A stretch of 64,000 bases of DNA from Bilamarchaeum sp040758595 (lineage in GTDB: Archaea; Micrarchaeota; Micrarchaeia; Anstonellales; Bilamarchaeaceae). The position numbers and the translations under genes are program-made. A model generated the notes under the pieces. That model was not told where the DNA came from and made no database searches. It saw only the letters and a program-made list of their open reading frames with translations. The stretch spans positions 26,906 through 90,905 of the forward strand of contig JBFLVJ010000004.1 in the NCBI GenBank assembly GCA_040758595.1, given 5' to 3'. Below, piece by piece: positions 49,485 to 58,100 of this stretch. Within the stretch, counting starts at the first letter, position 1; every line of letters starts with the position of its first letter.

Positions 49485-50339
49485 TTAGCCTTTTATCTCT
49501 AACGCTTGGAGGAGCAGCCGCATGGCTTCGAGTTTCTCAGGTCTTAGCATCTGGGAAACGTCTGCCAGATTTGTTTCGGCATTTCCAATCAATGTTTTAA
49601 ACTCATCCAACGTTACGCCGCTTATTACGATGCCTTTATCCTGAGGTGCAGTTTCAACCTGCAAATTTTTCGGCGCGCCGCCAGAGGCGGCTTCTACAGC
49701 CACCCCAAGACCGTCGGACGGCCAGCCGTTGAGGAGGACGACCCGCCTGTAGTTGCCGCCCCAGCCGTAGTCGCGGGCAACAAGGCCCACTCTTTTTTCG
49801 ATTCTCCAAAGGTATCTGGCGGCCTCATCGCTGCCATCAACTTTCTTTCCAGTTGGAATACCATATTTCGGATCACCGAGATACCAGTTTTCCGAAGCAA
49901 CGGGAAATTCGGAAACTACGTATACTTCTTTGGCTTGCACAACTCTTGTTTTTCCGTCTGTTTCAAGCGTGAAGTCCGGATGCTGAGCAACAAGAATAAC
50001 ATTTTTCTTCCCTACGTGCTCTTCAGGGACCGGAAAGACATATCTTATGCCTGTTTCAGAATCAACATATTCGATAGTTTTTCCGAGTTTCTGGTCGGGC
50101 TTATCATACCCTGTCATATCGCCGCCCCAGCAGGCGAAAGCCTCTTTCATGCCCCGCCACTCATCACTTCCGACAAGGGCTTTGCTCAGCCTTTTGTTTG
50201 AAGCTATAACTAGGCCAGCCTCGTCAGCCCTGCGTATGGCCTCTTCCATCGGAACGCCTTCGCTGCGTTTTACAAAAACGGCAAGGTTCGGTCCTCGAAT
50301 TCTCTCTTTTACTGCATTCTGCGGAACAGCAACAGTCAT
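49485..50339 (-). CDS. DGR target protein (variable protein)
   Basis: The 284-residue protein carries the variable repeat near its C-terminal third, coding ARDYGWGGNYRRVVLLNGW. This W-, G- and R-rich pattern resembles the ligand-binding face of C-type-lectin-fold DGR proteins. The N-terminal domain (IRRADEAGLVIASNKRLSKAL; GIRYVFPVPEEHVG) may be a separate module. A C-terminal helical tail (about 50 residues) follows the variable region. There is no signal peptide, so it may be a cytoplasmic or element-borne binding protein. ATG 50339 has the site GAGGTG 7 nt upstream. Confidence 0.8.
   Translation of the reverse strand: MTVAVPQNAVKERIRGPNLAVFVKRSEGVPMEEAIRRADEAGLVIASNKRLSKALVGSDEWRGMKEAFACWGGDMTGYDKPDQKLGKTIEYVDSETGIRYVFPVPEEHVGKKNVILVAQHPDFTLETDGKTRVVQAKEVYVVSEFPVASENWYLGDPKYGIPTGKKVDGSDEAARYLWRIEKRVGLVARDYGWGGNYRRVVLLNGWPSDGLGVAVEAASGGAPKNLQVETAPQDKGIVISGVTLDEFKTLIGNAETNLADVSQMLRPEKLEAMRLLLQALEIKG
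49705..49788 (-). other. DGR variable repeat (VR)
   Basis: 84 nt inside the target gene, aligned to the template at 49051-49139. Identical flanks are GGGCCTTGTTGCCCGCGAC (5' on the coding strand) and ACGGTCTTGG (3'). In between, about 14 substitutions all fall on template adenines (for example AAC to GGC, AAC to CTC, AGG to TGG), the mark of adenine-directed mutagenic retrohoming. Confidence 0.9.
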
Positions 50340-50600
50340 GATCACACCTCACTTTCTGATAAGTATATTGGGCTACAAAGTCCTTAAAAATCTATCTTTT
50401 CACACATTAGTCAAACAACCAACCCATGTTTCACTCGTTTTTGGAGCGAGGTCGTAATCGAGGCTGTAATTTTTTCCGGAGATTTACGGCCTGTTTTTAC
50501 CGCTTAAATTCTGCGAAAATGGGCGAGATAAGCTCCCAAACCGCCTGATTCAACAGGTTGGCGTTTCCCTATATTCTGTCCCTCCCCCCTGCGGCCTACC

Positions 50601-51329
50601 CTATCGTGTCGATTGGCTTCCAATCAGCAGTTTTCCGAGCTTCTCCACGGAAGCGTCCTTTATCAACGAGTTCATCTCTTCATCGAGATTATCCCGGATA
50701 ATGTTCAGGATCTCATTCGCATACTCATCCAATCCAGATCTGGCCAAAAAGCCGTTCAAGCCTTTCTGGTCTATCTTCAAGCCTGAAAGGGATATGACGT
50801 CGAAAACATCTTTCCAGAGCTTTGAGCGGTAATACTCGAACTCCAGGCCGGTTCTGAGCAGGAGGTTCCTGCCGAGGATTGCACCGAGCTTGTAGGTCAT
50901 CAGTAATTCTATCTCCGGAATGTATATCTTCGAAGTGCCGATGGAATGGAGCGTGCTGTGCCTGACCGCCCAGCTCCATGGCAACCGCGCCTTCCTCCCT
51001 TCGAAGATGATGGTGCGGTTCGAAGAGACGGCATCGATTATTATCTCTACGCCATCGTTCAGTTTCACGAATTCCTTGTCGAATAAACTCCTTCTTCTTT
51101 CAGCGTATCCATGCCCCCTGAAATAATCGAACAAGGTTTTATGCTTAGCAGCATCTCCCAGAAACACGACGTCGATATCTTTTGAGCCCAGCCCTTTCGT
51201 ATAGCAATAAACCGCCCAGCCACCGACGATCACGGGATAGTTACCGAGCTTTTCGTTGTACCATCTTGCGAATTCGTTCAGCTCATCCAGGCTTGGATCG
51301 GTGATGGCATTTGAGTAGAGTTCCTTCAT
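50601..51329 (-). CDS. AbiEii-like nucleotidyltransferase toxin
   Basis: The 242-residue protein has the minimal nucleotidyltransferase motif VGGWAVYCYTKGLGSKDIDVVFLG (GG-W...D-x-D) followed by VEIIIDAVS as the third acidic strand, as in AbiEii/MenT toxins that modify tRNA or other substrates with NTPs. It starts directly after the stop of the partner gene (no gap), the order of AbiEi-AbiEii pairs. Confidence 0.75.
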   Translation of the reverse strand: MKELYSNAITDPSLDELNEFARWYNEKLGNYPVIVGGWAVYCYTKGLGSKDIDVVFLGDAAKHKTLFDYFRGHGYAERRRSLFDKEFVKLNDGVEIIIDAVSSNRTIIFEGRKARLPWSWAVRHSTLHSIGTSKIYIPEIELLMTYKLGAILGRNLLLRTGLEFEYYRSKLWKDVFDVISLSGLKIDQKGLNGFLARSGLDEYANEILNIIRDNLDEEMNSLIKDASVEKLGKLLIGSQSTR

Positions 51330-51899
51330 TCAGATCCACTCTTTCTTTATTAGGCGCTCGGCGGTATATGCTTTGTTGGCGCAGAACAGGTCGGCTACGG
51401 TCCTTATCTTCTTGGTAATTCTTTGTCCTTTGACAGTTACGAAATCATCGCTGTTCAGATCCTCCCTGTAAATCTCGATATGCGTATATCCCTTTGGAAG
51501 GCCTTTCAGTTCCTTCGATATCTTTTCATCGTCCAGATAAACATGGATCGCAGGGTCCCTGAAATACTCGTCATAATAGGCAAGAGCCGAAGTCAGGCAG
51601 AGGACCCCTTTCCCCTTCAGCATCCCAAGGACCTCTTTTGCTGGCATTGCCACATCCAAGGAATCCCGAGGCTTAATTTTCCGGTATAATGGAAAAAGAG
51701 CTAGTATGGCGGAGGGAGATACCAGTTCATAATATCCCGTGCGCTTCGCTACATACCTCTGCGCTACCAGCCAGTTCACGATCCTGTTCACAAGGCTGAA
51801 TGTCACCTTCTCTTTCTTGCTGATCTGGTACTGCTTGAATGTTTTCATCTCAAGGACTGCGCGGATTACCTTATATGTCTCCCTGCTGGTCACTTTCAT
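51330..51899 (-). CDS. AbiEi-like antitoxin/regulator
   Basis: About 189 residues: an N-terminal winged helix (KTFKQYQISKKEKVTFSLVNRIVNWLVAQRY) and a C-terminal AbiEi-type domain (LCLTSALAYYDEY, HVYLDDEKISKELKG, KKIRTVADLFCANKAYTAERLI). AbiEi proteins neutralise the toxin and repress the operon by binding inverted repeats; such a repeat (51903-51920) lies just upstream. ATG 51899 is preferred over a GTG at 51908. Confidence 0.75.
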   Translation of the reverse strand: MKVTSRETYKVIRAVLEMKTFKQYQISKKEKVTFSLVNRIVNWLVAQRYVAKRTGYYELVSPSAILALFPLYRKIKPRDSLDVAMPAKEVLGMLKGKGVLCLTSALAYYDEYFRDPAIHVYLDDEKISKELKGLPKGYTHIEIYREDLNSDDFVTVKGQRITKKIRTVADLFCANKAYTAERLIKKEWI

Positions 51900-51902
51900 A
51901 TA

Positions 51903-51920
51903 TATCACTTTTTAGTGATA
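51903..51920. promoter_or_regulatory. Inverted-repeat operator of the AbiE-like pair
   Basis: TATCACT-TTTT-AGTGATA is a perfect 7-bp inverted repeat immediately upstream of the antitoxin start, the expected site for autoregulation. Confidence 0.6.
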
Positions 51921-52288
51921 ATATCTATGAATAGCGATATATTAAAACCTTCCCATTCCCGGTGAAACGCTACAATGAACGGCCTGCATCGGCAATGACG
52001 GCCTCCTAATCTTCCCAATCCGTTTTCATCGTGCTTTTCTCCTCCGCTACCCGCCTAAACCATATAGCCATTTTGGAGCGTTTTCATTCGATAAATCCGC
52101 CCTTTCCGCACCCCTAATCGTAATGATCCCAACCATCGTGCTTTTGACTGATTTCATTGTGCCAAAACCCGAATCCGCATCCCCTAACAGATGCAATCGT
52201 GTAGGCCGTTTTTCGTCGAAAAAATATCATGAGAATACCCGCTTAACATTATCCCTATATTATATATGTGCGGGCGAGAAAAAGAGAG
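51921..52288. other. Non-coding gap in the integrated element
   Basis: About 370 bp without a convincing gene. It is A+T-richer than the average. The word ATCGTGCTTTT occurs twice (about 52028, 52135), with weaker copies (TTTCATTGTGCC, GCAATCGTG) nearby at irregular spacing. This is not a CRISPR array. A TATA-like TATATTATATATG lies near 52258. The region could hold element control sites; nothing more is seen. Confidence 0.35.
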
Positions 52289-53083
52289 TCATTCGAAGAT
52301 ATCCGAGATTGTCTTTCTGAATGTGCTCCGGGTGACGACTATGCCCATCCTGCGGTATTTGCGCTTCAGCGATTTATGGGTCACGAAGATGTAGCTGCGG
52401 TGGTACTCCTCTTTGTAGCACTTGAATTTCTCCCTCGTGCCATCAGGTTTCCGGATGAGATTTTTCCCTGTCTCGACATCGAAGGCATAGACCTTGCCGG
52501 CATGCCTGGCAATCACATCCGGGCCGCTATTGACGAACAGCTCGACCTCTTTCGTGTATCTGCGCAATTCCTTCTCGATGAGGTAGCAGAAGAATGCATG
52601 CTCCTTGCTTTCGTTATACCTAGTTTTCACCCAGTAGTACGAAGCCCCGGAAATGCCGTAAGGGCTTGTCTTCAGGCGTTTGTAGCCCTGCGCGAACAAC
52701 GCTTCCTTTTCCCAATGAGTCAGCTTCCGCTCAAGATAGAGATTCTTGTTGAATATGAACCCTTCCGGTTCTTCCACCGTCTCCTCCGGCTCGGCTTCCG
52801 GTTCCTCATCTTCAATAAGCCGGGGCGGCTCCGGTCTTTCTGATGCAAGTTGTTTATCCCGTGCTATCTTCTCAGCCATCATCCGCAGATCCTCTTCGGT
52901 AGAATGATGTTGCTTTGGCAATATCCTATCGGAAACGATATCATACAACGTCCAGATGATAATCACGATTCCGTAACCAATCGCGAACGGCCCTAAGACG
53001 ACAATCACAAAAGAACCGATGATGATAACCAGTATCCCGCCGACGAGATACTCGGTCAGTTTCCACCAGTCTATCTCAATCAC
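52289..53083 (-). CDS. Membrane-anchored PD-(D/E)XK-like nuclease
   Basis: The 264-residue protein has two N-terminal membrane helices (EYLVGGILVIIIGSFVIVVLG and IGYGIVIIIWTLYDIV), an acidic linker (about 85-105) and a C-terminal domain with SGPDVIARHAGKVYAFDVETGK, matching the PD...(D/E)-x-G-K restriction-endonuclease-fold core. Similar domains occur in archaeal plasmids and viruses. The start codon GTG 53083 overlaps the integrase gene's end by 8 nt. Confidence 0.65.
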   Translation of the reverse strand: MIEIDWWKLTEYLVGGILVIIIGSFVIVVLGPFAIGYGIVIIIWTLYDIVSDRILPKQHHSTEEDLRMMAEKIARDKQLASERPEPPRLIEDEEPEAEPEETVEEPEGFIFNKNLYLERKLTHWEKEALFAQGYKRLKTSPYGISGASYYWVKTRYNESKEHAFFCYLIEKELRRYTKEVELFVNSGPDVIARHAGKVYAFDVETGKNLIRKPDGTREKFKCYKEEYHRSYIFVTHKSLKRKYRRMGIVVTRSTFRKTISDIFE

Positions 53084-54293
53084 CTAAAAACCGCTTATCC
53101 AATCCCTTCTCCATTATTTTCCTCACAAGAAGCTCCTTGATCTCCTGGTCTTCGATCAGGATGTTCATCAATTCGTTCGGCTTCTCGTTTGAATCTTCAA
53201 GCAATCGCCTTTCATCAAGCGGATTGCCGCAACGACCGCAAAACGATTGGGCGACCGAATTCCTCTCTTTGCATCGTAGGCAAGTCCTGACGTTGATCTT
53301 GGCCGCTTTTTCTTCAGGCCGTTCCTTGAGCGCATATGTCTGCAAGAGCGCAGAATCCACATCCCGGCCCGAAAGATGCACATACGTGGCAGCCATATCC
53401 GAGCCTTGGGTCCATCCGAAAAACTCCTTCATTTGGGACTCCGTGAGTTTATTCGCTAGAAGTGTAGCCCTGCTATGTCTGAACAGATGGGCGTGAATCC
53501 GTTTCCTTATCCCCCCCTTTTTCGCCAGCCGCTTAATCAGCACCTGAACCGAAGAGTGGCGGAGGTATTTGTTTGGGTTGGAATAGTTCGTAGCAGTCTG
53601 GGGCCATAGTGCGGCCTCCGGTTCATTTCTGCCCGGGTGTATGTCCAACCATGCCGACAGAACCGGCGCAGCACTAACGATTCTTACCCTTCTGTCGCCC
53701 GTCTTGCCAGTAACCCTTAGAATCGCCCCATATTGGTCAAATTGGACGTTCTTTAGCCTCAGGCTTAGGATCTCACCGATACGACAGCCGGACTCGTATA
53801 ACGCCATTATGAAGGCCTTGTCGCGGATGGTGTTGGCGGCATTTGCTATCTTCAAAACGTCATCTTCGGTTAGCAATTCCTCGGGCAGTTTATGGGCCTC
53901 GTTCTTGAGCCTTGGCTTCAGCCAGCTTATCTCCGGAGGAAATACCTCATCATTACCTTTCAGCCACTTATAGAACATCTTCAAGACGATTTTGAAGTCG
54001 TATTTCGTATATTCGGCGTAGTCCTTCGCCTCCAGCTCGCCGACCAAAGCGATAAGGTCATCTTTCGTTGCTTCCCTAAACGGCTTTCCCAGCCATCGCG
54101 CAAGAAAGCGAATGCAATAGACGACTTTGGCGACCCTGCCATGGCCCGACCCTTTCGCCAACCGGATTTTCGAGAATGTTTCTATTTCGCGGATATTCTC
54201 TTCACCAATCCCCTCTTGCTTCCGCAATTGCTGGAGGCTCAGTTCCAGCCTGCGCGGATAGTCGTATAACTCCAGCCTTCCACTCTTTCCCAT
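53076..54293 (-). CDS. Tyrosine recombinase/integrase with C-terminal zinc ribbon
   Basis: The 405-residue protein has a SAM-like core-binding domain (about 25-125) and a catalytic domain with YESGCRIGEILSLRLKNV (first Arg), HAHLFRHSRATLLANKL (H-x-x-R) and ATYVHLSGRDVD (nucleophile Tyr). A zinc ribbon follows (CLRCKERNSVAQSFCGRCG), as in haloarchaeal and methanogen integrases. It lies at the right edge of the element, next to the putative attR, with a TATA (AATAAATAG on the minus strand) and a 20-bp palindrome upstream. Confidence 0.85.
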   Translation of the reverse strand: MGKSGRLELYDYPRRLELSLQQLRKQEGIGEENIREIETFSKIRLAKGSGHGRVAKVVYCIRFLARWLGKPFREATKDDLIALVGELEAKDYAEYTKYDFKIVLKMFYKWLKGNDEVFPPEISWLKPRLKNEAHKLPEELLTEDDVLKIANAANTIRDKAFIMALYESGCRIGEILSLRLKNVQFDQYGAILRVTGKTGDRRVRIVSAAPVLSAWLDIHPGRNEPEAALWPQTATNYSNPNKYLRHSSVQVLIKRLAKKGGIRKRIHAHLFRHSRATLLANKLTESQMKEFFGWTQGSDMAATYVHLSGRDVDSALLQTYALKERPEEKAAKINVRTCLRCKERNSVAQSFCGRCGNPLDERRLLEDSNEKPNELMNILIEDQEIKELLVRKIMEKGLDKRFLGD

Positions 54294-54327
54294 GATATCC
54301 TCTCCGGTGGAAGGTCTATTTATTGGT

Positions 54328-54347
54328 CAGTGCCCAATTGGGCACTG
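54328..54347. promoter_or_regulatory. 20-bp palindromic operator upstream of the integrase
   Basis: CAGTGCCCAATTGGGCACTG is perfectly palindromic and lies directly upstream of the integrase TATA box. It probably binds a dimeric regulator of integrase expression. Confidence 0.6.
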
Positions 54348-54394
54348 TAGTGCCAAATCCAGGCCAATCAATACACAGAGGGGGTCTGCCGACC

Positions 54395-54406
54395 CTTCCC
54401 CTGCAT
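54395..54406. repeat. Putative attR
   Basis: Exact copy of the 12-bp tRNA-Leu 3' end CTTCCCCTGCAT. Just beyond it (54430-54476) are two hairpins, CAGGAAACGA/TCGTTTCCTG and ATGTTCC/GGAACAT, of the kind seen in the multi-hairpin family. Confidence 0.5.
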
Positions 54407-54549
54407 TCTACTTCAGGCTCAGGTCTCGGCAGGAAACGACGGTTCGTTTCCTGCGCACCATGTTCCATGGGAACATGATTGTCCCGTCTGGGGCATATCT
54501 GCGGGATATCTCTATCAGAAGATGCCAAAGAAGTGAAAAGGTCGATACT

Positions 54550-54663
54550 ATGAAGGGTCCAGCGAGCCATCACCGGCACATGAAATCGAAGAAGATGTTC
54601 AACAAGAGCAGGGCAAACCTTGAAAATCAAAGGAAAGCCGTCAAGCACGCAGCCAAGAAATAA
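54550..54663 (+). CDS. Very small basic protein
   Basis: A 37-residue lysine-, histidine- and asparagine-rich peptide (HMKSKKMFNKSRANLENQRK) preceded by GAAAAGGTC about 7 nt before ATG 54550. No family recognised. The size is too small for certainty. Confidence 0.35.
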   Translation: MKGPASHHRHMKSKKMFNKSRANLENQRKAVKHAAKK

Positions 54664-55174
54664 GAGCCCGAACGATTCCGTTAATCTCAATAAATAAAAA
54701 ATGCGCAATCTTCAGTTGCCGGGTCGATGCATCTCGCATCCTTATCGCACCATCCCATATCCGCGGTCTTCATGCATTCCTGCGCCGGAGTCGTGCTTTG
54801 GCCATCGCTACCGGGCGCAGACGGTTGCTGCAGCGGCGATAGGGACGGCGTCTGCGACCCGGACTGCATGGAAGAAGCCGATCCGGACTGCGAAAAAACC
54901 GAGGTGTGCTGTTTTCCGGCATCCCTGCTGGCGCTCCTGGCATTTCGTGCCATTCCGGGAAGGCGGCCGGAGCGATATCCGCCCCGCCACAATCCGTCCA
55001 CAGACCCTAGCATCTCATGAAAACCGACCTCGTATCCTTCTTCTTCCGCGCCTGCCACGACGCGATGCAGCCAATTCGGTTATCATCGGTGGAAAAGGTT
55101 GGTTTATAAACTTAATGTGTTTTAAATAGTATAATAAATTGGTGCTCACAGAGATACTAAAAGAGGATGGGTAT
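54664..55174. other. Ambiguous 0.5-kb region with cysteine-rich reading frames
   Basis: No clear gene. Plus strand 54727-55020 reads GCCSGDRDGVCDPDC and ADPDC, resembling small cysteine repeats of archaeal surface proteins, but it lacks a convincing start and a folded context. Minus strand 54687-55058 reads ECMKTADMGWCDKDARCIDP, also cysteine-containing. Only one, or neither, can be real; a decayed surface-protein gene is a fair guess. A TATA-like AGTATAATAA at 55126-55135 serves the next gene. Confidence 0.3.
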
Positions 55175-58100
55175 ATGGGAGGTTCTAGGCTTTTTTCGAG
55201 AAGGAAATCTACTGATAAGACGGGGGAACATGAGAGGGGTTTAAATCCTTCCTTGGCGAATCCCCCACCGGGCAGCTGGTGGACGAGGCAGTCTGTTCTC
55301 GTCGGTTCGCTGCTCACCATTGGTGTTGCCATGACCGGAGGACCCGTTACCGTTAAAGCGCAGCCTGCTGCGAAGGTGGATGCTTCTACCGTAGTGAAGC
55401 TCAAGGGGGAACTAGTCTCTGCGATAAAGAAGGTGGAATCCCAGCTCGCTTCCATGAAGAGCATGGGTATCACGCCTGCCATCAACCACACCGATGCTTC
55501 GGTGATGGGCATGCTCTCGCTTCTGTCGAAGAACGCGTCGGTGCTCGGCCTCGAAAACCAGATAAAGGGCAGCACCGACCTGGAAAGGTTCCGCTCTCTC
55601 AACAACTGGCTCAATTCCACATGGATGTCCCAGCCTGCGCTCTCAGGCAGGAACCAGGACAGTCCGCTCGACGATTCCGTGCTGGGCAATCTCAGGCTCA
55701 GGCTCACCGTGGCCCTCAGCGGAGCGGTCACCAAGGTCGTCGCCCCGGCGATAACCAAAGGCATGCCCACTGTCAAGGCGGCACCCAGTCCGGTCCCGGT
55801 CCGTGTCGCTCCTGCTAGCGCGCTCACCGAGGTGCAGAAATCCGAATACCAGACCATGATATCGAACCTCGAGACCATATCGAGGCACGGCACCACCCGC
55901 GAGAAGAGGGATGCCAAGAAGTATATCGGCGGCCTCCAGGCTATCCTGGACAAGGCAAACGCCACCAAGAGGGATGTGCAGAACGCCGAGAGGCGCTATG
56001 CCCGCTATGCGAGGAGGCTCATCAAGAGCGCGCTCGCATCAGCCCAGAAGCGCGGAGCCACACAGCCTGCGATAGCCAACGTCCCTCCGGCGACACTGGC
56101 GAGTTCGGTCAAATCCGTCGCCCAGCTTTTCACAGAGCTTCAGACGCTTGCGAAGGATCCGTCCAAGAAAGCCACCGCCGACAAGATACTCAACCGCTTA
56201 TCTGATCTTTGGCTCGTTGGCGAGAGGAAATCGCCTACTGCCGGAAAGGACGATGGCCGCGGAGTCAGGTGGCAGATGTTCGCGCTCTTCAAGAAAGCGA
56301 AGAATGCCCTCCAAGCGGGCAAGGAGAGCGACGTGGATGCGGAGCTCGGCAAGGCGAACGACCTGCTCAAGCGGGAGCAGGCGGTGACAAAGAGGTTCGC
56401 TGACCTGGCGGTCTCCATAGCAACGACTCTCCAGGCCAAGAACATCTCCGGTTCATTGCCATCCAAGTCGGAGCTTCAGGCTTCCGGCAATCTCATGCTA
56501 TCAAGGAAGCGCACCCCTAAGGTGGACAACAGTAGCGAGAGCATCGCGAAGGAGGTCAAAGACAGGCTCAGCACTTTCCAGAGCTATATGGCCGCTAACG
56601 CGGGCAGGGCGTCTTATGACTATGTTTCGCAGTTCTATAGCTATATCACCGGCTTCTCTTCCACGATCTCAAAGCTGGTGGACCTCTATTCGCTTTTCAA
56701 TACCCAAAAGTCCAGCATCTCGGATGCGACCGCCAGGACCAGATTCGAAAAGTCGTTCATGAGCCAGTATGCCAATGCGGCTCTTTGGCTGGTGGATCCA
56801 GATAACGATGTCTGGACGCGCATGCCCGCCGAAGTACAGAGGGCTCTGAAGCGCGACATCGGACGTGCAACAGGCAACACCAACATGACCGATGCCCAGC
56901 TCTCCGCTCTGTTCAAGGCAGTGCCGGGCTGGAGATACGACGCGGCTATCTACAGCGTCTATGTCACCATGACCAGCGGCCTGGCACCGAAGATATCTGT
57001 TCCCGCTTCAGCTGAATCGGCTCTCAAGGCACGGGCACAGCTTCGCGCAGCGCGCATATTCTTCACGAGCGAATATGAGTTCTATGTCACCAAAGAATAC
57101 ACGAATGTGGATAACCGCCTGAAGGACGCATCCGATTTCCTGGACCGCGCTGTCAAGATCGCCGGGCAGTCAGGACTTCCGGCGACTGTGGTCAAACCTC
57201 TGGTGGATGTCGCCAACTCCTGGCTCGCGGCCAACAAGAACCCCGCCACCAAAGAGGCGAAGCTGTACGTATCAGAAGCGTTCTATCACATTTCCGTCCA
57301 GATCATGGCGATATGCCAGGCCGAGCTGGTGGCTAGGACACCTGCCCTGAGGCCGTCATCCGTAGGCGCCAACTCAGCCGCACTCAATAAGGCGCAGGCG
57401 CTGATAAAAGAGGCGCGCGACGAATTCATGCGCGGATTCGGTTCTCCGCATGCGCCCTTGCCTCTCTATCCGTCCCTTGCCAGCAACATCTCGGATGTTG
57501 CAGTGAACCTGCTCTCCCCATCAGCCCTCGGAGCGACCGAAGCCGCTGCACGCAGGGCAACATTCCAGAGGTACGAGAACGATGGCATGTCCAGCTACGT
57601 AGATGCGCTCACCAAGCAGCTCGACGAGAACGAGCGCCTTAAGGTCGACCTTCCGCTCGATGAGAAAGATGCATGGCCCGCAAGGCTCAAGGACAGGGAA
57701 ACCGCGCTTGCGGCGGCCATCAAGAACGAAGAGATATATTCCCGCATGCTCTACTCGCTGAAGGATTCGACAGCTTTCAGCTCGAGCCCGAGGAAGGATG
57801 TGCTGAGCACAAAAGCCGGTCTCTCCCCTCTCATGAAGCTGCTCGATCCGAGGGTCACGAGATCCCCGGAGACCGAGCTCCAGGAATTCGTCGCCCAGAG
57901 GCTGACGCGCAACGAAGCCGATGGCACGATGGGCCAGGTGCTCGAGCCTGGAAGGACCAAACCCTTCAGCTGGCCGCATGAGCGCATGGCTGTCTATTCC
58001 CTCGGACAGAGCTATGTGGAGATTGACCGCCAGAGCGTGCTGAGCAGAGACACGCTGATGCCGCTCCTGCTAAGGGGCACCCCAGGCACTCCGCAGGCCT

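Larger units (their letters stand above)
47806..54406. mobile_element. Probable integrated element at tRNA-Leu
   Basis: A 12-bp direct repeat CTTCCCCTGCAT marks both ends: at the tRNA-Leu 3' end (47806-47817) and at 54395-54406, just outside a tyrosine integrase gene. The 6.6 kb between them hold a DGR (RT, template, variable gene), an AbiE-like toxin-antitoxin pair, a nuclease-like membrane protein and the integrase. This is normal cargo for integrative elements or proviruses, and no housekeeping gene lies inside. No capsid or replication gene is seen. The short repeat makes the limits provisional. Confidence 0.6.

Noticed and set aside
51921..52288. Possible CRISPR array from recurring ATCGTGCTTTT words
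   Set aside because: Only two exact 11-nt copies, irregular spacing, no constant repeat-spacer length and no cas genes.
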